Source: Rhipidocladum racemiflorum | Taxonomy: Eukaryota > Streptophyta > Magnoliopsida > Poales > Poaceae | Assembly (NCBI GenBank): GCA_036346355.1 | Contig: CM070578.1 | Span: forward strand, 14,522,501-14,586,500 | Length of the DNA: 64,000 nt | Direction: 5' to 3' | Shown: piece by piece, positions 24,486 to 35,593 of the stretch | How positions within the stretch are numbered: position 1 is the stretch's first letter | Layout of the letters: each line of letters opens with the position of its first letter | The notes under the pieces: model-generated | The model's input: only the letters and a program-made list of their open reading frames with translations | The model's database searches: none | Told to the model about the DNA's origin: nothing | Program-made: the position numbers and the translations under genes

Positions 24486-24646
24486 CTCCTTGATTCCTTG
24501 ATTATCCTCTCACACACAAGTGCTTCTTGGATCAAATTAAAGCACAGGCAATTTTGCACGGAGCAATGCTAGGGAGAATGCATGCATATGTTGTTATGAC
24601 ATATGACTTTAGGAGGGAGAAGAGGAGAGAGGCAAACGAGAGAGAT

Positions 24647-24666
24647 GGGGGGGGGGGGGGGGGGGG
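24647..24666. repeat. 20-bp G homopolymer
   Basis: Twenty consecutive G on the plus strand, so C on the coding strand of the hydrolase gene. Its length may be imprecise because homopolymers are hard to sequence. Confidence 0.9.
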
Positions 24667-25246
24667 TTGCTCAGGGACAGAAGAGGAGGAAGGAGGAGGG
24701 AGGCGAAGGCGAGGGGGAAGCGTGTGGAGGAGAGGCAACACGTGCCAGTCTGTGTAGCTTCAAGAGAGCGATGGACGTGGTCGCTTGGACCGGGATCCTC
24801 TGTGGGCTGCGTCCTTCGGGGGAAACCTGTAACGGTTGTACCAGATCGGCGGATGCTATTTGCCCAACCGGTAAGGATAGCGGTTTCTCTGCGTATTATT
24901 GCTCTGCCCGCTCACGCCTGACAGGAACAGTTTACGGGTACAAATAAGAATAAGAGGCGCCTCTTTTCATATTCTAGGACTAGCGATTGTGGTTCTTTTA
25001 AATGTATGAAAAATGCTGTTAGAACTCAGATAAAAGTTGTTTATATTAAAAGGCAATATGTATAATATCAACCATACTATCTTATCATTCTAGCGTAAAG
25101 GATATATAAATTGATAAAATAAAGAACAACTAAATGTAGTCAAGTTTCATGTTTTATAAATTTTTTTTTAAAAAAAAATAATTGGCCCTGAATGAACACC
25201 GCGTGCTATTGACTTGTTTTATTACATGAGAAGCTCTTGTAATTAC

Positions 25247-25515
25247 TACTTCATCCTTTTCGCTGTATTTGTCCATAGCCTCTATCCGTTTCAATATAGG
25301 AGCATTTGTTTATGAAAAAATCTAGAATATAGTTATTGCAATTTTTTCTCACTATCTACCCTTAGATGCTTTGAAAGAGTTAGCAGTAAGTAATTATGGT
25401 GTGCCATTTAATATATGTATGTATGATTATTTCTCATTAAGTATTTCTTAGATTTAATGCTTTTTGTCTGAATGCTTGTTGGTTATAAATAAATATGGCG
25501 AAATGGAGGGAATAT
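25247..25515. mobile_element. Probable Stowaway-like MITE
   Basis: The left part CTTCATCCTTTTCGCTGTAT is imperfectly mirrored by ATATGGCGAAATGGAGGGAA at the right, a Stowaway-type end (TTCCCTCC... with TA flanks). Ends are degraded, so borders are approximate. Confidence 0.5.
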
Positions 25516-26489
25516 TAGAGTAGGGCTAGAGGATGAAACTTAACTGGGACTACCAATCATCTAATGATACCAATTCTATAAAATTAAGGTGGGTTGATAC
25601 TATGTTCTTTTAATTGTTAATCGAGTTAGAAGTTTTAGGTTGGTAGTTACCTTCAATGGTCTATATTATAGCCTACAAAGAAGAGATTGGTGGACCGTGA
25701 CACAACCACCTTTCAATTTCTTTGTAGGAGGATAAAAGCAATTGACTAGCGTAATCATCTTAGGACTTAAAACTCATAGATTAATGTCATAATGAATACG
25801 AATTCGAATCATATACCTACTCAATTCAGTTTCATATGAATATCCTCGTGAATTATGTAAAGCGAAGTGTTAATGACACATTAGCCTCGTGTAATCATAC
25901 TTGATCATTCTAATTTATTTATTTGACCAAAATGAACATGTATATTTCACATTAAATTTAAAAACGTCCAATCAATTATGCATATTGCCATAAAAAAATA
26001 TATTGCTTCATCGAATATAAATACGAATAGTTCGGATAAAACTACATTTAATCTAGAAAAAATCTATATCATATCTGAATTTATACGTTGTACGTAAATT
26101 CGAATACGAATAGACGAGAAATTATTTATCAGATAGAAAAATATGCTTTATTCGTATCGGATTCTTGGAATGGTTTGTCAGTGCTCGGATCCGTGCATCC
26201 GAGGCTTTGTCGGTGCTGGATTCTTGGAATGAATTGTCAGTTCCACCTTGGCATGAGTCCTGTTCAATTTGTTCACGGCCACGCAAGGCATGGTTAGTTG
26301 GGTGCGCACAGAGGATCCCTTCCGCTGCTGCATTGCCCGGATTGCGATGAGATTGCTTCCGCTTTTCGACGTGGGTGCTAACTTGTTTTAAATCATCTGC
26401 AACCTGCAAATGTGGATGCTTTCTTGGAATAAACATTTATTGGCTGCCGCGCATGACGACGAGAGCGACGCTGGGACGTTGACCTGGAT

Positions 26490-26980
26490 TAGGGATGGCA
26501 AAATTACCGTGGGGTCGGGTATCCGTGATCGACCCGACGGCCCCAGATGTGTTTGATTTCGCATCGCGGGTTTCAAATTTCGGTTCGGGTTCGGGTTCGG
26601 TTCGTTCAGACTGCGTGGTACCCATGGGTACCCGAATTAATTAATATAAATTAAAAATAATGGAAAGTTAATTCAAGATTTTCCTTTAAACATAGATGTA
26701 AGATGTGGTAACTTTCATGATTATATACACCATATATTTTTCCTTTAAACATAGAAATTACAAATGAATTGATTGACAATTGATGGTTGAAACTTTGATT
26801 GCCAGGAGAATTAAATTTGGTTCGAAAATTCGTCGGGTTCGGGTACCCATTGGGTTCGGGTATGGGCGTGGGTATGTACCCGTGAGAGATTTCGGGTTCG
26901 GGTTCGGGTATGAATTTCGGGTTTCGGGTTCGGGTCTGCGGGAGGTCTACCCGCCCATACCCGCCCGATTGCCATCCCTA
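26490..26980. mobile_element. Short hAT-type element with TAGGGATGGCAA ends, copy 1
   Basis: Left end TAGGGATGGCAA and right end TTGCCATCCCTA are perfect inverted repeats. A perfect 8-bp duplication, acctggat, flanks the 491-bp element (26482-26489 and 26981-26988). The two ends carry many CGGGTTCGGGT-type hexamer arrays; the middle is AT-rich. The same element lies at 57272-57767 in inverse orientation. Long open frames inside are products of the hexamer array. Confidence 0.93.
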
Positions 26981-26988
26981 ACCTGGAT

Positions 26989-27315
26989 GGGCGTTTGTTT
27001 TCCTTCAATTATTTTTCTTTCTGCATTCCGCGTAAGCTGGCAAAAATAACCAGCAAAACCCAGGCCCAACGCCCGTGGTACTGGCAAAAAAAAGTTGGTA
27101 GAGTTCGAATCAAAATTGTTTTGATAGATTTAAAATTGAAATGAGTTCATTTCAGTTTAAAAAGGTAGATAATGCACAATTCAGCAGTGGCTAGTTATCT
27201 CGAATATAATGTAACACTTCAGTAATAAATAGAATAATTTTTTTAAAAAAAACATAATAATAGCTCGACAACCAACTCTAAATGTGAGCTCGTTCTACTA
27301 ATACTCACTCACTCC
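26989..27315. other. AT-rich spacer, nothing recognised
   Basis: No gene or repeat can be supported between the hAT-type element and the foldback element. Confidence 0.5.
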
Positions 27316-27324
27316 TTTTTGCTT

Positions 27325-28409
27325 GGAAAAAAAATCGTATTTTGTATAAGTTTTAACTCGTAATTACAAGATTATACAACAGTTTCGCGTATTTAAAAAA
27401 AAACAGTCATCTTCAGTCCCCCACGAACCGGCAAAGCATGACCGGTTCCCCGTGAACCGGCCAAGCCATGACCGGTTCACCAAGAACCGGCCATGCATTT
27501 TTTTTTTTTTGCTTTTCTCTGATTTTTTAAATCGAGTTGATTCAAATGCAAATAACTTTCGTATACAACTCAAAAAACAATAAGACAACTTTCTAAATGT
27601 GTGTAAAACCATTTAGATTATGAATATGCAAAAAATATTTTACTTTTGATTATTGTGCAGCAAACGATGTCCAGGTCACGGTAAATTATAAATAAGATCT
27701 GCTAAGCGTAGTTTGCGTGAAACAAGTTACCTGGATGCCGTCACATCATCACATACATGCACTGAAAGTTTCTCAATAACTTTCAAAACCTTCAAAGCAG
27801 AGATTGCACAAATAATACCCAAAGCTCCGTCATACATGCCAGCATCGATGACAGTGTCCTGTTTTTTCCGAAGATAGATTGTTCTTTTCTATCAATGGGA
27901 GCTCTTTAACTGCGTTTAATTGATCTTAATTAAGCCTCATGGAAAAAAAACTTTCAGTGCATGCATGTGCTAATGTGACGGCATCCAGGTAATTTATTTC
28001 CCGTAAACTACGCTTAACAGATCTTATTTATAATTTATCGTGATCTGGACATCGTTTGCTGCACAATAATCAAAACTAAACTATTTTTACATATTCATAA
28101 TCTAAATGATTTTACATACATTTAGAAAGTTATCTCATTGTTTTTGGAGTTGTATAGTGAAAGTTATTTACATTTGAATCAACTTGGTTTCAAAAATCAG
28201 AAAAAAGCAAAAAAAAATTGCATGGCCAGTTATGGCTTGGCCGGTTCACGGGGAACCGGTCATGGCCTTGGCCGGTTCGTGGGGAATCGATCATGCTTGA
28301 CTGGATCGTGGGGAACCGGAGATGACTGGTTTTTTTGTAAATACGCGAAACTGTTATATAATCTTGTAATTACGAGTTAAAACTGGTATCAAATACGATT
28401 TTTTCCCCC
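27325..28409. mobile_element. Foldback Mutator-like element carrying a host gene piece
   Basis: Same family as 14243-15004: the arms share GCTTTT...TTCAAATGCAAATAACTTTC and CGCGTATTT...CCGGTT blocks with it. Ends begin GGAAAAAAAATCG and mirror CGATTTTTTCC, and a 9-bp duplication, tttttgctt, flanks it (27316-27324, 28410-28418). The arms extend inward to about 27780 and 27950 and include a unit CTGGATGCCGTCACAT that is absent from the smaller element. The loop carries a fragment of an allantoate deiminase gene. No transposase. Confidence 0.9.
27775..27858 (-). pseudogene. Captured allantoate deiminase exon fragment
   Basis: The minus strand translates to DTVIDAGMYDGALGIICAIS and then ALKVLK, an almost exact match to the conserved metal-site segment of plant allantoate deiminase (allantoate amidohydrolase), an M20-family enzyme of ureide breakdown. 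The Asp of DTVIDAG and the Asp of YDG belong to the metal-binding region in this family. An AG acceptor (ACAG) directly precedes GAC, so intron as well as exon sequence seems to have been taken. The reading frame runs on into element sequence and stops at CCAGGTAA. Only about 28 codons remain; it cannot be an enzyme. Confidence 0.8.
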
Positions 28410-28589
28410 TTTTTGCTTAGGTCAGGAGATGGATCCAAGTGCAACTGTGCGAGTACGTTATTCTGCTCGAACGCCTCTTTTTATGCAGGTACAAGGTGAA
28501 CTCTTAGCATGTACATAAGTCCATGTCGACTACAAAGCTTAATTTACGGAGATTGTAGGGCCTCATGGAACATGCCTTCTCATTGAACA

Positions 28590-28665
28590 TAATATGAATA
28601 TATATATATATATGTATATATATACATATATGTATATTATATATGTATATATATATGTATGTATG
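28590..28665. repeat. TA / GTATG microsatellite at the gypsy insertion site
   Basis: TATATA and GTATGTAT units run up to the LTR, and the same type of repeat continues after the right LTR (42459-42480), so the element inserted inside one microsatellite. Confidence 0.9.
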
Positions 28666-29564
28666 TGACGAGTACCCATGCCATGGGTACCCCCATCAGC
28701 CCGGAAGCGCGAACGGGCTGACCAACCGCGGTAAAGGCCCAAAGACCGCCGAAGGTACTTGGGCGCGAGGGAGCGAACCCGACTTGTGCAGACCGACCCT
28801 GGGCGGTCGGCGGACTCGATTCGGCGGTCGGTGGGCTCGACCACCCTATCTGGAGCTCGCGGTCTGCAAGCTCCACCGCCACGAGCGAGGCCCACGCCCG
28901 ATGTCGGTAGCGCTTTGTGCGCAGCGTCCCCTGACATCCGTACCGGGGTAAGCGGCTCCTTCCCAAGACTGTCAGAAGAGCCACCGAAGAAGTCAAGCCC
29001 CCGTCCCGTCGCCTGGCACACCGCAGAGGAGTACGCCCACTCCCGAGGCCAAGGCAAAGTCAAGCGCCATTAAAGCCGCCGAGGCTGATAGGAGCACCGC
29101 GCAACACGCCATCCAGACAGCACTACGCAAGACTACTCATCACAGAACCACCAACCCTGCCTCGGGACGGGCAGGGGTCGGTCGGACAAGACAGGAACCA
29201 GACTTCAAGACGCGCAGGCCCCTTTCCTCGTAGTTTTCCCAACTCCCGTGTAACCTGCCTCCTCCATATAAGGAGGGGCAGGGCCCGAGAGGGAGGGACG
29301 ATCGATGGAAAAAACAGCCTTCTAGGTAGCCACAACTCCCTAGCGAAAACACCGGGGGATCGGTCGTCCGACCCCCTGCCTCGCTTGTATACCTCTTGTT
29401 CGTCGCCCTAAGATCAATACACCCACATCGAACGAACTGGAGTAGGGACATTCAGCCCGAACCAGTATACATCGTCTGACTCCTTGAGTCGACCATTCGG
29501 GGAGAGGGAGCGCGCGACCCCATCCGACCATAAATTCGTATTGCCGGTGCACGAAACACCGACA
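28666..29564 (+). repeat. 5' LTR of the Tat element
   Basis: 899 bp. The last 420 bases are nearly identical to the 3' LTR, while the first 450 differ by many small indels. A leader stretch CCATATAAGGAGGGGC (29264-29280) is a probable TATA region. Confidence 0.93.
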
Positions 29565-29566
29565 GT

Positions 29567-29584
29567 TGGCGCGCCAGGTAGGGG
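29567..29584 (+). other. Primer-binding site of the Tat element
   Basis: TGGCGCGCCAGGTAGGGG follows the LTR after the two bases GT. The primer tRNA is not identified here. Confidence 0.8.
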
Positions 29585-29639
29585 ATCTCGCGCGTCTTCA
29601 CCGACATCCTCATCTTCGGGTTCCCATTCTCCTCCCTGA

Positions 29640-31605
29640 TGGCCTCCTCCCACCACGATTCACCGATGTCGAGGGGCTGGATCCGCTTCGGCAACCTCGA
29701 TTTCATCGTCACCACGACGGGAGAGCTTATCCTCGTTCAGCCGCCATCCGACCGGGCGCCCTCGAAGCCTCGATGCGATTGCCGATGTTCTCAAGAACCT
29801 CCGCCTCGAGGCCCCGTATGGGCCACGCGGCGGCCTGTCGCGCTGCCGGCGCTGCTCTGGCGACGCCGCTTACGAAGCCGCGGCGGCGGCGGTTCCACCC
29901 TCCACGGGCTCTCAACTGCGTGGCCATGGCGGCTCTGGCGGCTTCCCTCCACGACCTGCTGGCGGACTCCTCCAGCCACGGCTCTAGCTCCGACAAAGAG
30001 TATCCCCCTCGCAGGGTGTACTCCCGCGAGTGCAACATGACGGGCGTGGCGGAGCCGTCCTCCACCCCCGCTACCCTCGGGGCCCTCCTCCCGCGCGACG
30101 AAGCGCGGCGGGAGGAATCCCGGCGGGACGACGACGCACAAAGACTCATAACGCCGCTGACCTTCGGCAACCGCGCGAGGAGTTAGAAGCCCGAAAGGCC
30201 GAGCTCGCCACGCTCCAGGCCGAACTGGAGCGCCGTCAGCCTAACCCACCACCCGCCTCCGGCGCGCGCGCCAAGGCCGAGTGCATCGGCCAGCTGGTCG
30301 AGGAGACGAACGACCTTCCGCTCTTCCTCACGCCAATCGTAACATTGCCGCGCGGCAATGCCGCTCGAGGCTGCCTCGAGCCAACGGAGCCGTGGCCAAG
30401 GCCACCTATCGTAACCTCCGGGCTGGTAGAACGTCTTTGTCGTTCAAAGACGCCCAGGTTCCGGCTCGACGACTGACGGGCGCCACTTCGGCCGCTCGCC
30501 ACTCTCACAAGGTCGACGGAGCCCAGCCAAGACGGCCCGCTCCACGAACTCCCCAGGCATCATACACCTGCGCGCCACCGCCTGGGACAAGTATGACCTT
30601 CGCACCACCCTCGAGGCGCGAAGGAGAGCTACCGAGGCGCAGCCCTCAGAGGTCGCCGATAAGCGGCGCGCCAACCATTCCGACCCGGGATTCGACGGTC
30701 CCGGGCCGCGTGCGTTCACCCGCCTCATCCGCAACGCCGACTTCCCGGTCAGATTCCGGGCTCCGACCAACATAGCCAAGTACACGGGGGCTACTAACCC
30801 CAGTGTCTGGCTAGAAGACTATCGGCTCGCCTGCCAAGCTGGGGGAGCGACGGACGACTCCTTCGTCATCCAGTATCTCCCCATCTACCTTGCGGACTCG
30901 GCTCGAGCCTGGCTCGAGTACCTGCCCGCGGACACCATCGGCAGCTGGGCCGACCTGACGAACCTTTTCGTCGGGAACTTCCAGGGCACGTACAAACGCC
31001 CTGGCAACTCCTGGGACCTGAAGAGCTGCAAGCAGCAGCCGGGGGAAACCCTCTGGGACTACATCCGCCGCTTCTCCCAGCAGTGCAACGAGCTCCCCGA
31101 CATCCGCGACGCCGACATCGTCGGGGCATTCATCTATGGCACCACGTGCGAGGCCCTGGTCCACAAGTTGGGCTGTGCGAAGCCCCGGACCACCAAGGAG
31201 CTCCTCGACATCGCCACCAACCACGCCTCCGGCGAGGAGGCCGTGGGGGCCATCTTCGAAAGGAAGACGGCCCACAAGACAGCCGGCCTCGGAGCCAGTG
31301 CCCCCTCCGACCGCCCTGACAAATGGAAGCGAAAGGGGAAGCAGGGCCGCGAAGGCCGAATGGTCGCCGCTGCCGACCGACCTGCCAAACAGCAGGCTCG
31401 GCAGACGCCCGACCGATTCGAGAAATTGATGGATAGTCCGTGCCCGAATCACGACTATCCCGTCAAACACAAGTATCGGGACTGCGAAGTCCTGAAGCGT
31501 TTTCTCTCCGGAAACCCCACGACATCACGGGGTAAGGGGAAGAAGCGCGACCCGGCACCCGACGCCGGGGCGAAGGGCGATGAGCCAGCCGACGAGTTCC
31601 CATAG
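29640..31605 (+). pseudogene. Tat gag, partly frameshifted
   Basis: From about 30555 to 31605 one frame is open and contains the retrotransposon gag domain: AFTRLIRNADFPVRF, YTGATNPSVWLEDYRLAC, WLEYLPADTIGSWADL and TLWDYIRRFSQQCNELPDI. The C-terminal part is basic and ends with a degenerate zinc-knuckle-like CPNHDYPVKHKYRDC. The segment before 30555 is Ala/Pro/Arg-rich and split over frames. The open frame ends with TAG at 31603-31605, where a gag-pol polyprotein should continue. Confidence 0.85.
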
Positions 31606-32394
31606 CTCGACGGCTGCCTCATGATCTTCGGAGGGGCAGAGTGCTACGCCGACAAGCGACGGCTGAAACTCGCCCACCGAGAGGTCCACACGGCGACCCC
31701 GGCCGTGCCTTCCTACCTGAGGTGGTCGGAATGCCCGATCGCCTTCGATCGGACCGACCACCCCAACCACATCCCGCACCGGGCGCTACTCCGCCGTCGT
31801 CGACCCCATCGTGGGACGGCGCTGACCAAGGTGCTCATGGATCGGCGGCGATAGTCTCAACATCATGTATGTTGAGACCCTCGATGCCCTGGAGTCCTCG
31901 CTCCGCCTCCGGCCGAGCAAGGCGCCCTTCCACGGCCGCACTGTGCCAACAAAGCCCACCCCTCGGGCAGTCACCGCCGTCACCTTTGGGAGCCCGGACA
32001 ACTTCCGCACCGAGAGCCTCACTTTCGAGGTTGTGGACTTCCCCGGCTCCTACCATGCCATCCTGGGACGACCTTGCTACGCGAAGTTCATGGCAGTCCC
32101 CAACTACACCTATCTCAAGCTGAAGATGCCAGGGCCGCAAGGTGTCATCACCGTGGCCGCATCCTTCCACCGCTTAATCAGCGAACGGCACCGGTGAGCT
32201 GGCCTCAGCGGTCGTCGCTTCCGCCGAGCTCGCCCAGCTCCAGGAGAAGGTCCCCGGATCCGCCCCCGACTCCAGCAAGTCGGGGCCTAGCTCCTTCAAG
32301 TCCGCGGAGGACACGAAGGAGATCGCTGTTGATCCCGAAGATCCCGCCAAGACCGTGCGGATCGGGGCCGCCCTCACCGCCAAATAGGAAGGCG
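31606..32394 (+). pseudogene. Aspartic protease region, frameshifted
   Basis: Protease-type segments appear in different frames: GCLMIFGGAECYADKRRLK (31612 on) and, from 31864, MYVETLDALESSLRLRPSKA followed by FHGR and VTFGSPDNFRTESLTFEVV with FPGSYHAILGRPCYAKFMAV, the part that follows the protease active site in Tat elements. The expected active-site DxG stretch is disrupted around 31800-31865 and the frame closes at TGA near 32196. Confidence 0.7.
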
Positions 32395-33256
32395 CGCTCG
32401 TCGACTTCCTCCAAGCAAACCGAGACGTCTTCGCTTGGAGACCCTCGGACATGCCAGGAGTTCCGAAGGAGGTCGCCGAGCACTCCCTGAACATTCGACC
32501 GGGATCCAGACCGGTCGCCCAGCGCCTGCGCTGTTTCGACGAAGAAAAGCGTCGGGCCATTGGGGAAGAGATCGCCAAACTTTTGGCCACCGGCTTTATA
32601 AGGGAGGTGCGTCACCCCGAGTGGCTCGCCAATCCCGTCCTTGTAAAGAAAAAGTCGGGGCAATGGAGAATGTGTGTTGACTACACGAGCCTCAACAAGG
32701 CCTGTCCGAAAGATCCATTCCCGTTACCTCGCATCGACCAGGTCGTAGACTCCACCGCCGGGTGCGAGTCCCTTTCTTTTTTGGATGCCTACTCAGGCTA
32801 TCACCAGATTGCGATGAAGGAGTCCGATCAGCTCGCGACCTCCTTCATCACCCCGTACGGCTCGTCTTTGTTACGCCACGATGCCTTTTGGTCTCAAAAC
32901 GCAGCGCCACGCACCGATGTATGCAGCGTGTTTTTCTGACCAAATTGGCCGTAACATCGAAGCCTCACGCCGATTTACATCGTTGTCAAAACCAGGAAGG
33001 CCGACGACCTCATCACCGACCTGGAGGAGACTTTTGCGAACCTCCGACGGTTTCGCATAAAGCTCAACCCCGAAATGCGTCTTCGGGTCCCCAAGGGCAA
33101 GTTCTTTGGGATTCATCGTCTCCGAGCGCATCGAAGCCAACCACGATAAGATCTCGCTATCGCGAGGATGGGGCCAATCAACGATCCAAGGGAGTTCAAA
33201 GGTCGATGGGGTGCCTCGCGGCACTAAGTCGCCGTATCTCCGCCTCGTGACGCGGG
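32395..33256 (+). pseudogene. Reverse transcriptase, inactivated by frameshifts
   Basis: The frame 32451-32939 carries fingers and palm motifs: GFIREVRHPEWLANPVLVKK, GQWRMCVDYTSLNKACPKD and FLDAYSGYHQI (first catalytic Asp). After FITPYG the frame is lost. The region that should encode the YxDD catalytic box (about 32955-32990) is altered by indels and no YVDD can be read in any frame. Later parts (KADDLITDLEETFANLRRFR, GFIVSERIEANHDK) sit in other frames. The enzyme cannot be made from this copy. Confidence 0.9.
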
Positions 33257-35593
33257 ATGCCACTCTACAAGCTGATGAAGAAGTCCGACCACTTTTCCTG
33301 GACTCACGAAGCTCAGGAAGCCTTTAGTCGACTAAAGGCCTTTCTGACCTCACCTCCGGTCCTGGTCGCCCCGGAGCCACAGGAGCCTTTGCTCCTCTAC
33401 ATCGCCGCCACGACTCAGGTCGTCAGCGCGGCACTTGTTGTAGAGCGAGCGGAGGAAGGCCGCGTTTTCAAGGTCCAGAGGCCGGTCTACTTCGTCAGCG
33501 AGGTACTCTCCGAAACAAAGGTCCGATATCCCCAGATACAGAAGTTGCTGTACTCAGTGCTTATTACCAAGAGGAAGCTTGCCCACTACTTCGATCGACA
33601 CCCCATCTCCGTGGTAACCACCTCACCGCTCGGAGAAGTCGTCCACAACCGCGACGCCACCGGAAGAATCGCCAAGTGGGCTCTCGAGCTCAATGGCCTC
33701 GACATATCGTACGTCCCCAGGACGGCGATCAAATCCCAGGTCTTGGCGGACTTCGTCGCCGAGTGGACCGAAGCGCAAGTCCTGGCGGTGGTCGAGGACC
33801 CGGAGTACTGGACGATGTACTTCGATGGATCTTACACCAAGAATGGGGCCGGCGCGGGGGTCGTCATCATCTCCCCACTCGGCAACAAGCTCCGGTATGC
33901 CATCCGCCTACTCTTTGACGCCACCAACAATGTCGCCGAGTACGAAGCCCTCGTCAACGGCCTTCGAATCGCCGCCGACCTGGGCGCACGACGGCTCTAC
34001 GTCCACGGCGACTCCAAGCTGGTCGTCGACCAAGTGATGAAAGCCACCGAGCCCCATGACGCTCGGATGGCCGCCTACTGCCTGGAGGTCCGCAAGCTCG
34101 AGGAGAAGTTCAAGGGTTTCGAGCTCCATCACAGCTACCGACGCTATAACGGTGAAGCCGACTCCCTCGCCAACCTCGCCTCCGGCAAGGGGCCGGTTCC
34201 CCCTGGAATCTTCGTTTCTGACCTCAGCAGCCCATCAATCCGGTTGGACCCGAGTGCTGAGGGCGCCACCGACCCCCCGAAGACGGGCGCTCCCGCTGAC
34301 CTTCGGTCTGATGCTCACCCGCCAGGGTCAGACTTGGGCGTCCTGAGCGTCGAAACCAACTGGAGGCAACCGTTTGTCGACCGATTGACAAACGGGTTGC
34401 TCCCCGCCGATACCACCGAGGCTCGGCGCCTCGCCCGGCGGGCTAAGTCTTTCGTCCTGGTCGAAGGCGCCCTCTACAAAAGGAGCCCGTCCGGAATCCT
34501 TCAGAAGTGCGTTCCGACCGACCAAGGGAAGCTCCTTCTGCTGGACATCCACGACGGGGTGTGCGGGCACCACGCCGCACCGCGGTCCCTGGTAGGAAAG
34601 GCCTTCCGACAAGGTTTCTACTGGCCGACCGCCGTAGCATATGCGACCCAAATCGTCCGCACCTGCGAAGGATGCCAATTCTTCGCCAGGCAGACGCATC
34701 TTCCTGCGCAAGCCCTGCAGACGATCCCCATCACGTGGCCCTTCGCGGTCTGGGGGCTCGATCTGGTCGGGCCCTTCAAAAAGGCGCCCGGGGGCTTCAC
34801 TCACTTACTCGTCGCCGTGGACAAGTTCACAAAATGGATCGAAGCAAAGCCATTGGCAAAGATCACATCGGCCCAGGCAGCAGGCTTCTTCCGCGATATT
34901 GTCTACCGCTTCGGGGTGCCCAACTCCATCATCACCGACAACGGGACGCAGTTCACAGGGAAGGAGTTCCTCGAGTTCTGCGACGACTTCAATATCCGAG
35001 TCGATCAAGCGGCAAGTGGCGCACTCGCCAACGGCCAGGCCGAGCGAGCCAACGGCATGATCCTCCAAGGACTCAAGCCGCGAATCTTTAGCCGACTGAA
35101 GAAATTCGCGGGACGGTGGGCCGCCGAACTACCGCCCGTTCTTTGGAGTCTGCGAACCACTCCAACCCGGTCGACCGGGTTCACACCTTTCTTCTTGGTG
35201 TTCGGATCGGAAGCTGTCCTCCCGACCGACCTTGAGTACGGTGCGCCAAGGGTGCAGAACTACGACAGCGTACGGGGGACCGAGGAGCAGCAGGATGACC
35301 TCGACCAACTCGACGAGGCTCGGGATGTCGCGGTCTTACGGTCGGCTAAATATCAGCAGGCGCTGCGTCGCTACCACAGCCGACGGGTCCGCAGCCGCTC
35401 ATTCGAAGTCGGCGACTTGGTGCTGCGCCAAGTCCAATCCGCGAAAGACAGGCACAAGCTCTCCCCGCCTTGGGAGGGCCCTTTCATCATCGCGGAAGTC
35501 CTCCGACCCGGCACCTTCCGTCTCAAGGACACTGAAGGAAACCTCGTGACTAATACGTGGAACATAGAGAAGCTGAGAAAGTTCTATTCGTAG
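33257..35593 (+). CDS. Tat RNase H / second RNase H / integrase, intact 778-residue frame
   Basis: Residues 1-170 are the gypsy RNase H with connection (SWTHEAQEAFSRLKAFLTSP, YFVSEVLSETKVRYPQIQKL). Residues 187-320 are an archaeal-type RNase H: acidic residues in YFDGSYTKNGAGAG, NNVAEYEALVNGL, HGDSKLVVDQV and NGEADSLANL. Integrase follows: the HHCC zinc site in about 431-475 (HDGVCGHH...CEGCQ), then catalytic Asp in GLDLVGPF (about 502), Asp in ITDNGTQF (about 561) and Glu in GQAERANGM (about 596). The C-terminal part RSRSFEVGDLVLRQV and WEGPFIIAEVL is the GPY/F-type module. The frame has no stop over 2.3 kb, in contrast to the broken reverse transcriptase just upstream. It would normally be released from a polyprotein, so the first Met shown is not a true start. 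Confidence 0.93.
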   Translation: MPLYKLMKKSDHFSWTHEAQEAFSRLKAFLTSPPVLVAPEPQEPLLLYIAATTQVVSAALVVERAEEGRVFKVQRPVYFVSEVLSETKVRYPQIQKLLYSVLITKRKLAHYFDRHPISVVTTSPLGEVVHNRDATGRIAKWALELNGLDISYVPRTAIKSQVLADFVAEWTEAQVLAVVEDPEYWTMYFDGSYTKNGAGAGVVIISPLGNKLRYAIRLLFDATNNVAEYEALVNGLRIAADLGARRLYVHGDSKLVVDQVMKATEPHDARMAAYCLEVRKLEEKFKGFELHHSYRRYNGEADSLANLASGKGPVPPGIFVSDLSSPSIRLDPSAEGATDPPKTGAPADLRSDAHPPGSDLGVLSVETNWRQPFVDRLTNGLLPADTTEARRLARRAKSFVLVEGALYKRSPSGILQKCVPTDQGKLLLLDIHDGVCGHHAAPRSLVGKAFRQGFYWPTAVAYATQIVRTCEGCQFFARQTHLPAQALQTIPITWPFAVWGLDLVGPFKKAPGGFTHLLVAVDKFTKWIEAKPLAKITSAQAAGFFRDIVYRFGVPNSIITDNGTQFTGKEFLEFCDDFNIRVDQAASGALANGQAERANGMILQGLKPRIFSRLKKFAGRWAAELPPVLWSLRTTPTRSTGFTPFFLVFGSEAVLPTDLEYGAPRVQNYDSVRGTEEQQDDLDQLDEARDVAVLRSAKYQQALRRYHSRRVRSRSFEVGDLVLRQVQSAKDRHKLSPPWEGPFIIAEVLRPGTFRLKDTEGNLVTNTWNIEKLRKFYS

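Larger units (their letters stand above)
24486..26481. other. Upstream of the hydrolase: GA/G tract, then AT-rich DNA
   Basis: The 5' side of the hydrolase gene includes a purine-rich stretch with a 20-G run at 24647-24666, 162 bp before the start codon, then a GC-rich stretch to about 24950. From 24960 to 26120 the DNA is AT-rich. At 26158-26250 GGATTCTTGGAATG followed by TTGTCAGT occurs twice. No gene is recognised. Confidence 0.5.

Noticed and set aside
26437..27008. ORFs in the hAT-type element at 26490-26980
   Set aside because: They translate the CGGGTTCGGGT arrays into Gly/Phe/Gly or Pro/Asn/Arg repeats.
30811..31470. 219-residue minus-strand ORF within the Tat gag region
   Set aside because: It is the shadow of the conserved gag frame on the plus strand.
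34328..35091. Alternative-frame ORFs inside the RNase H-integrase frame
   Set aside because: The plus-strand 778-residue frame carries all recognised catalytic motifs; the others are GC-rich shadows.
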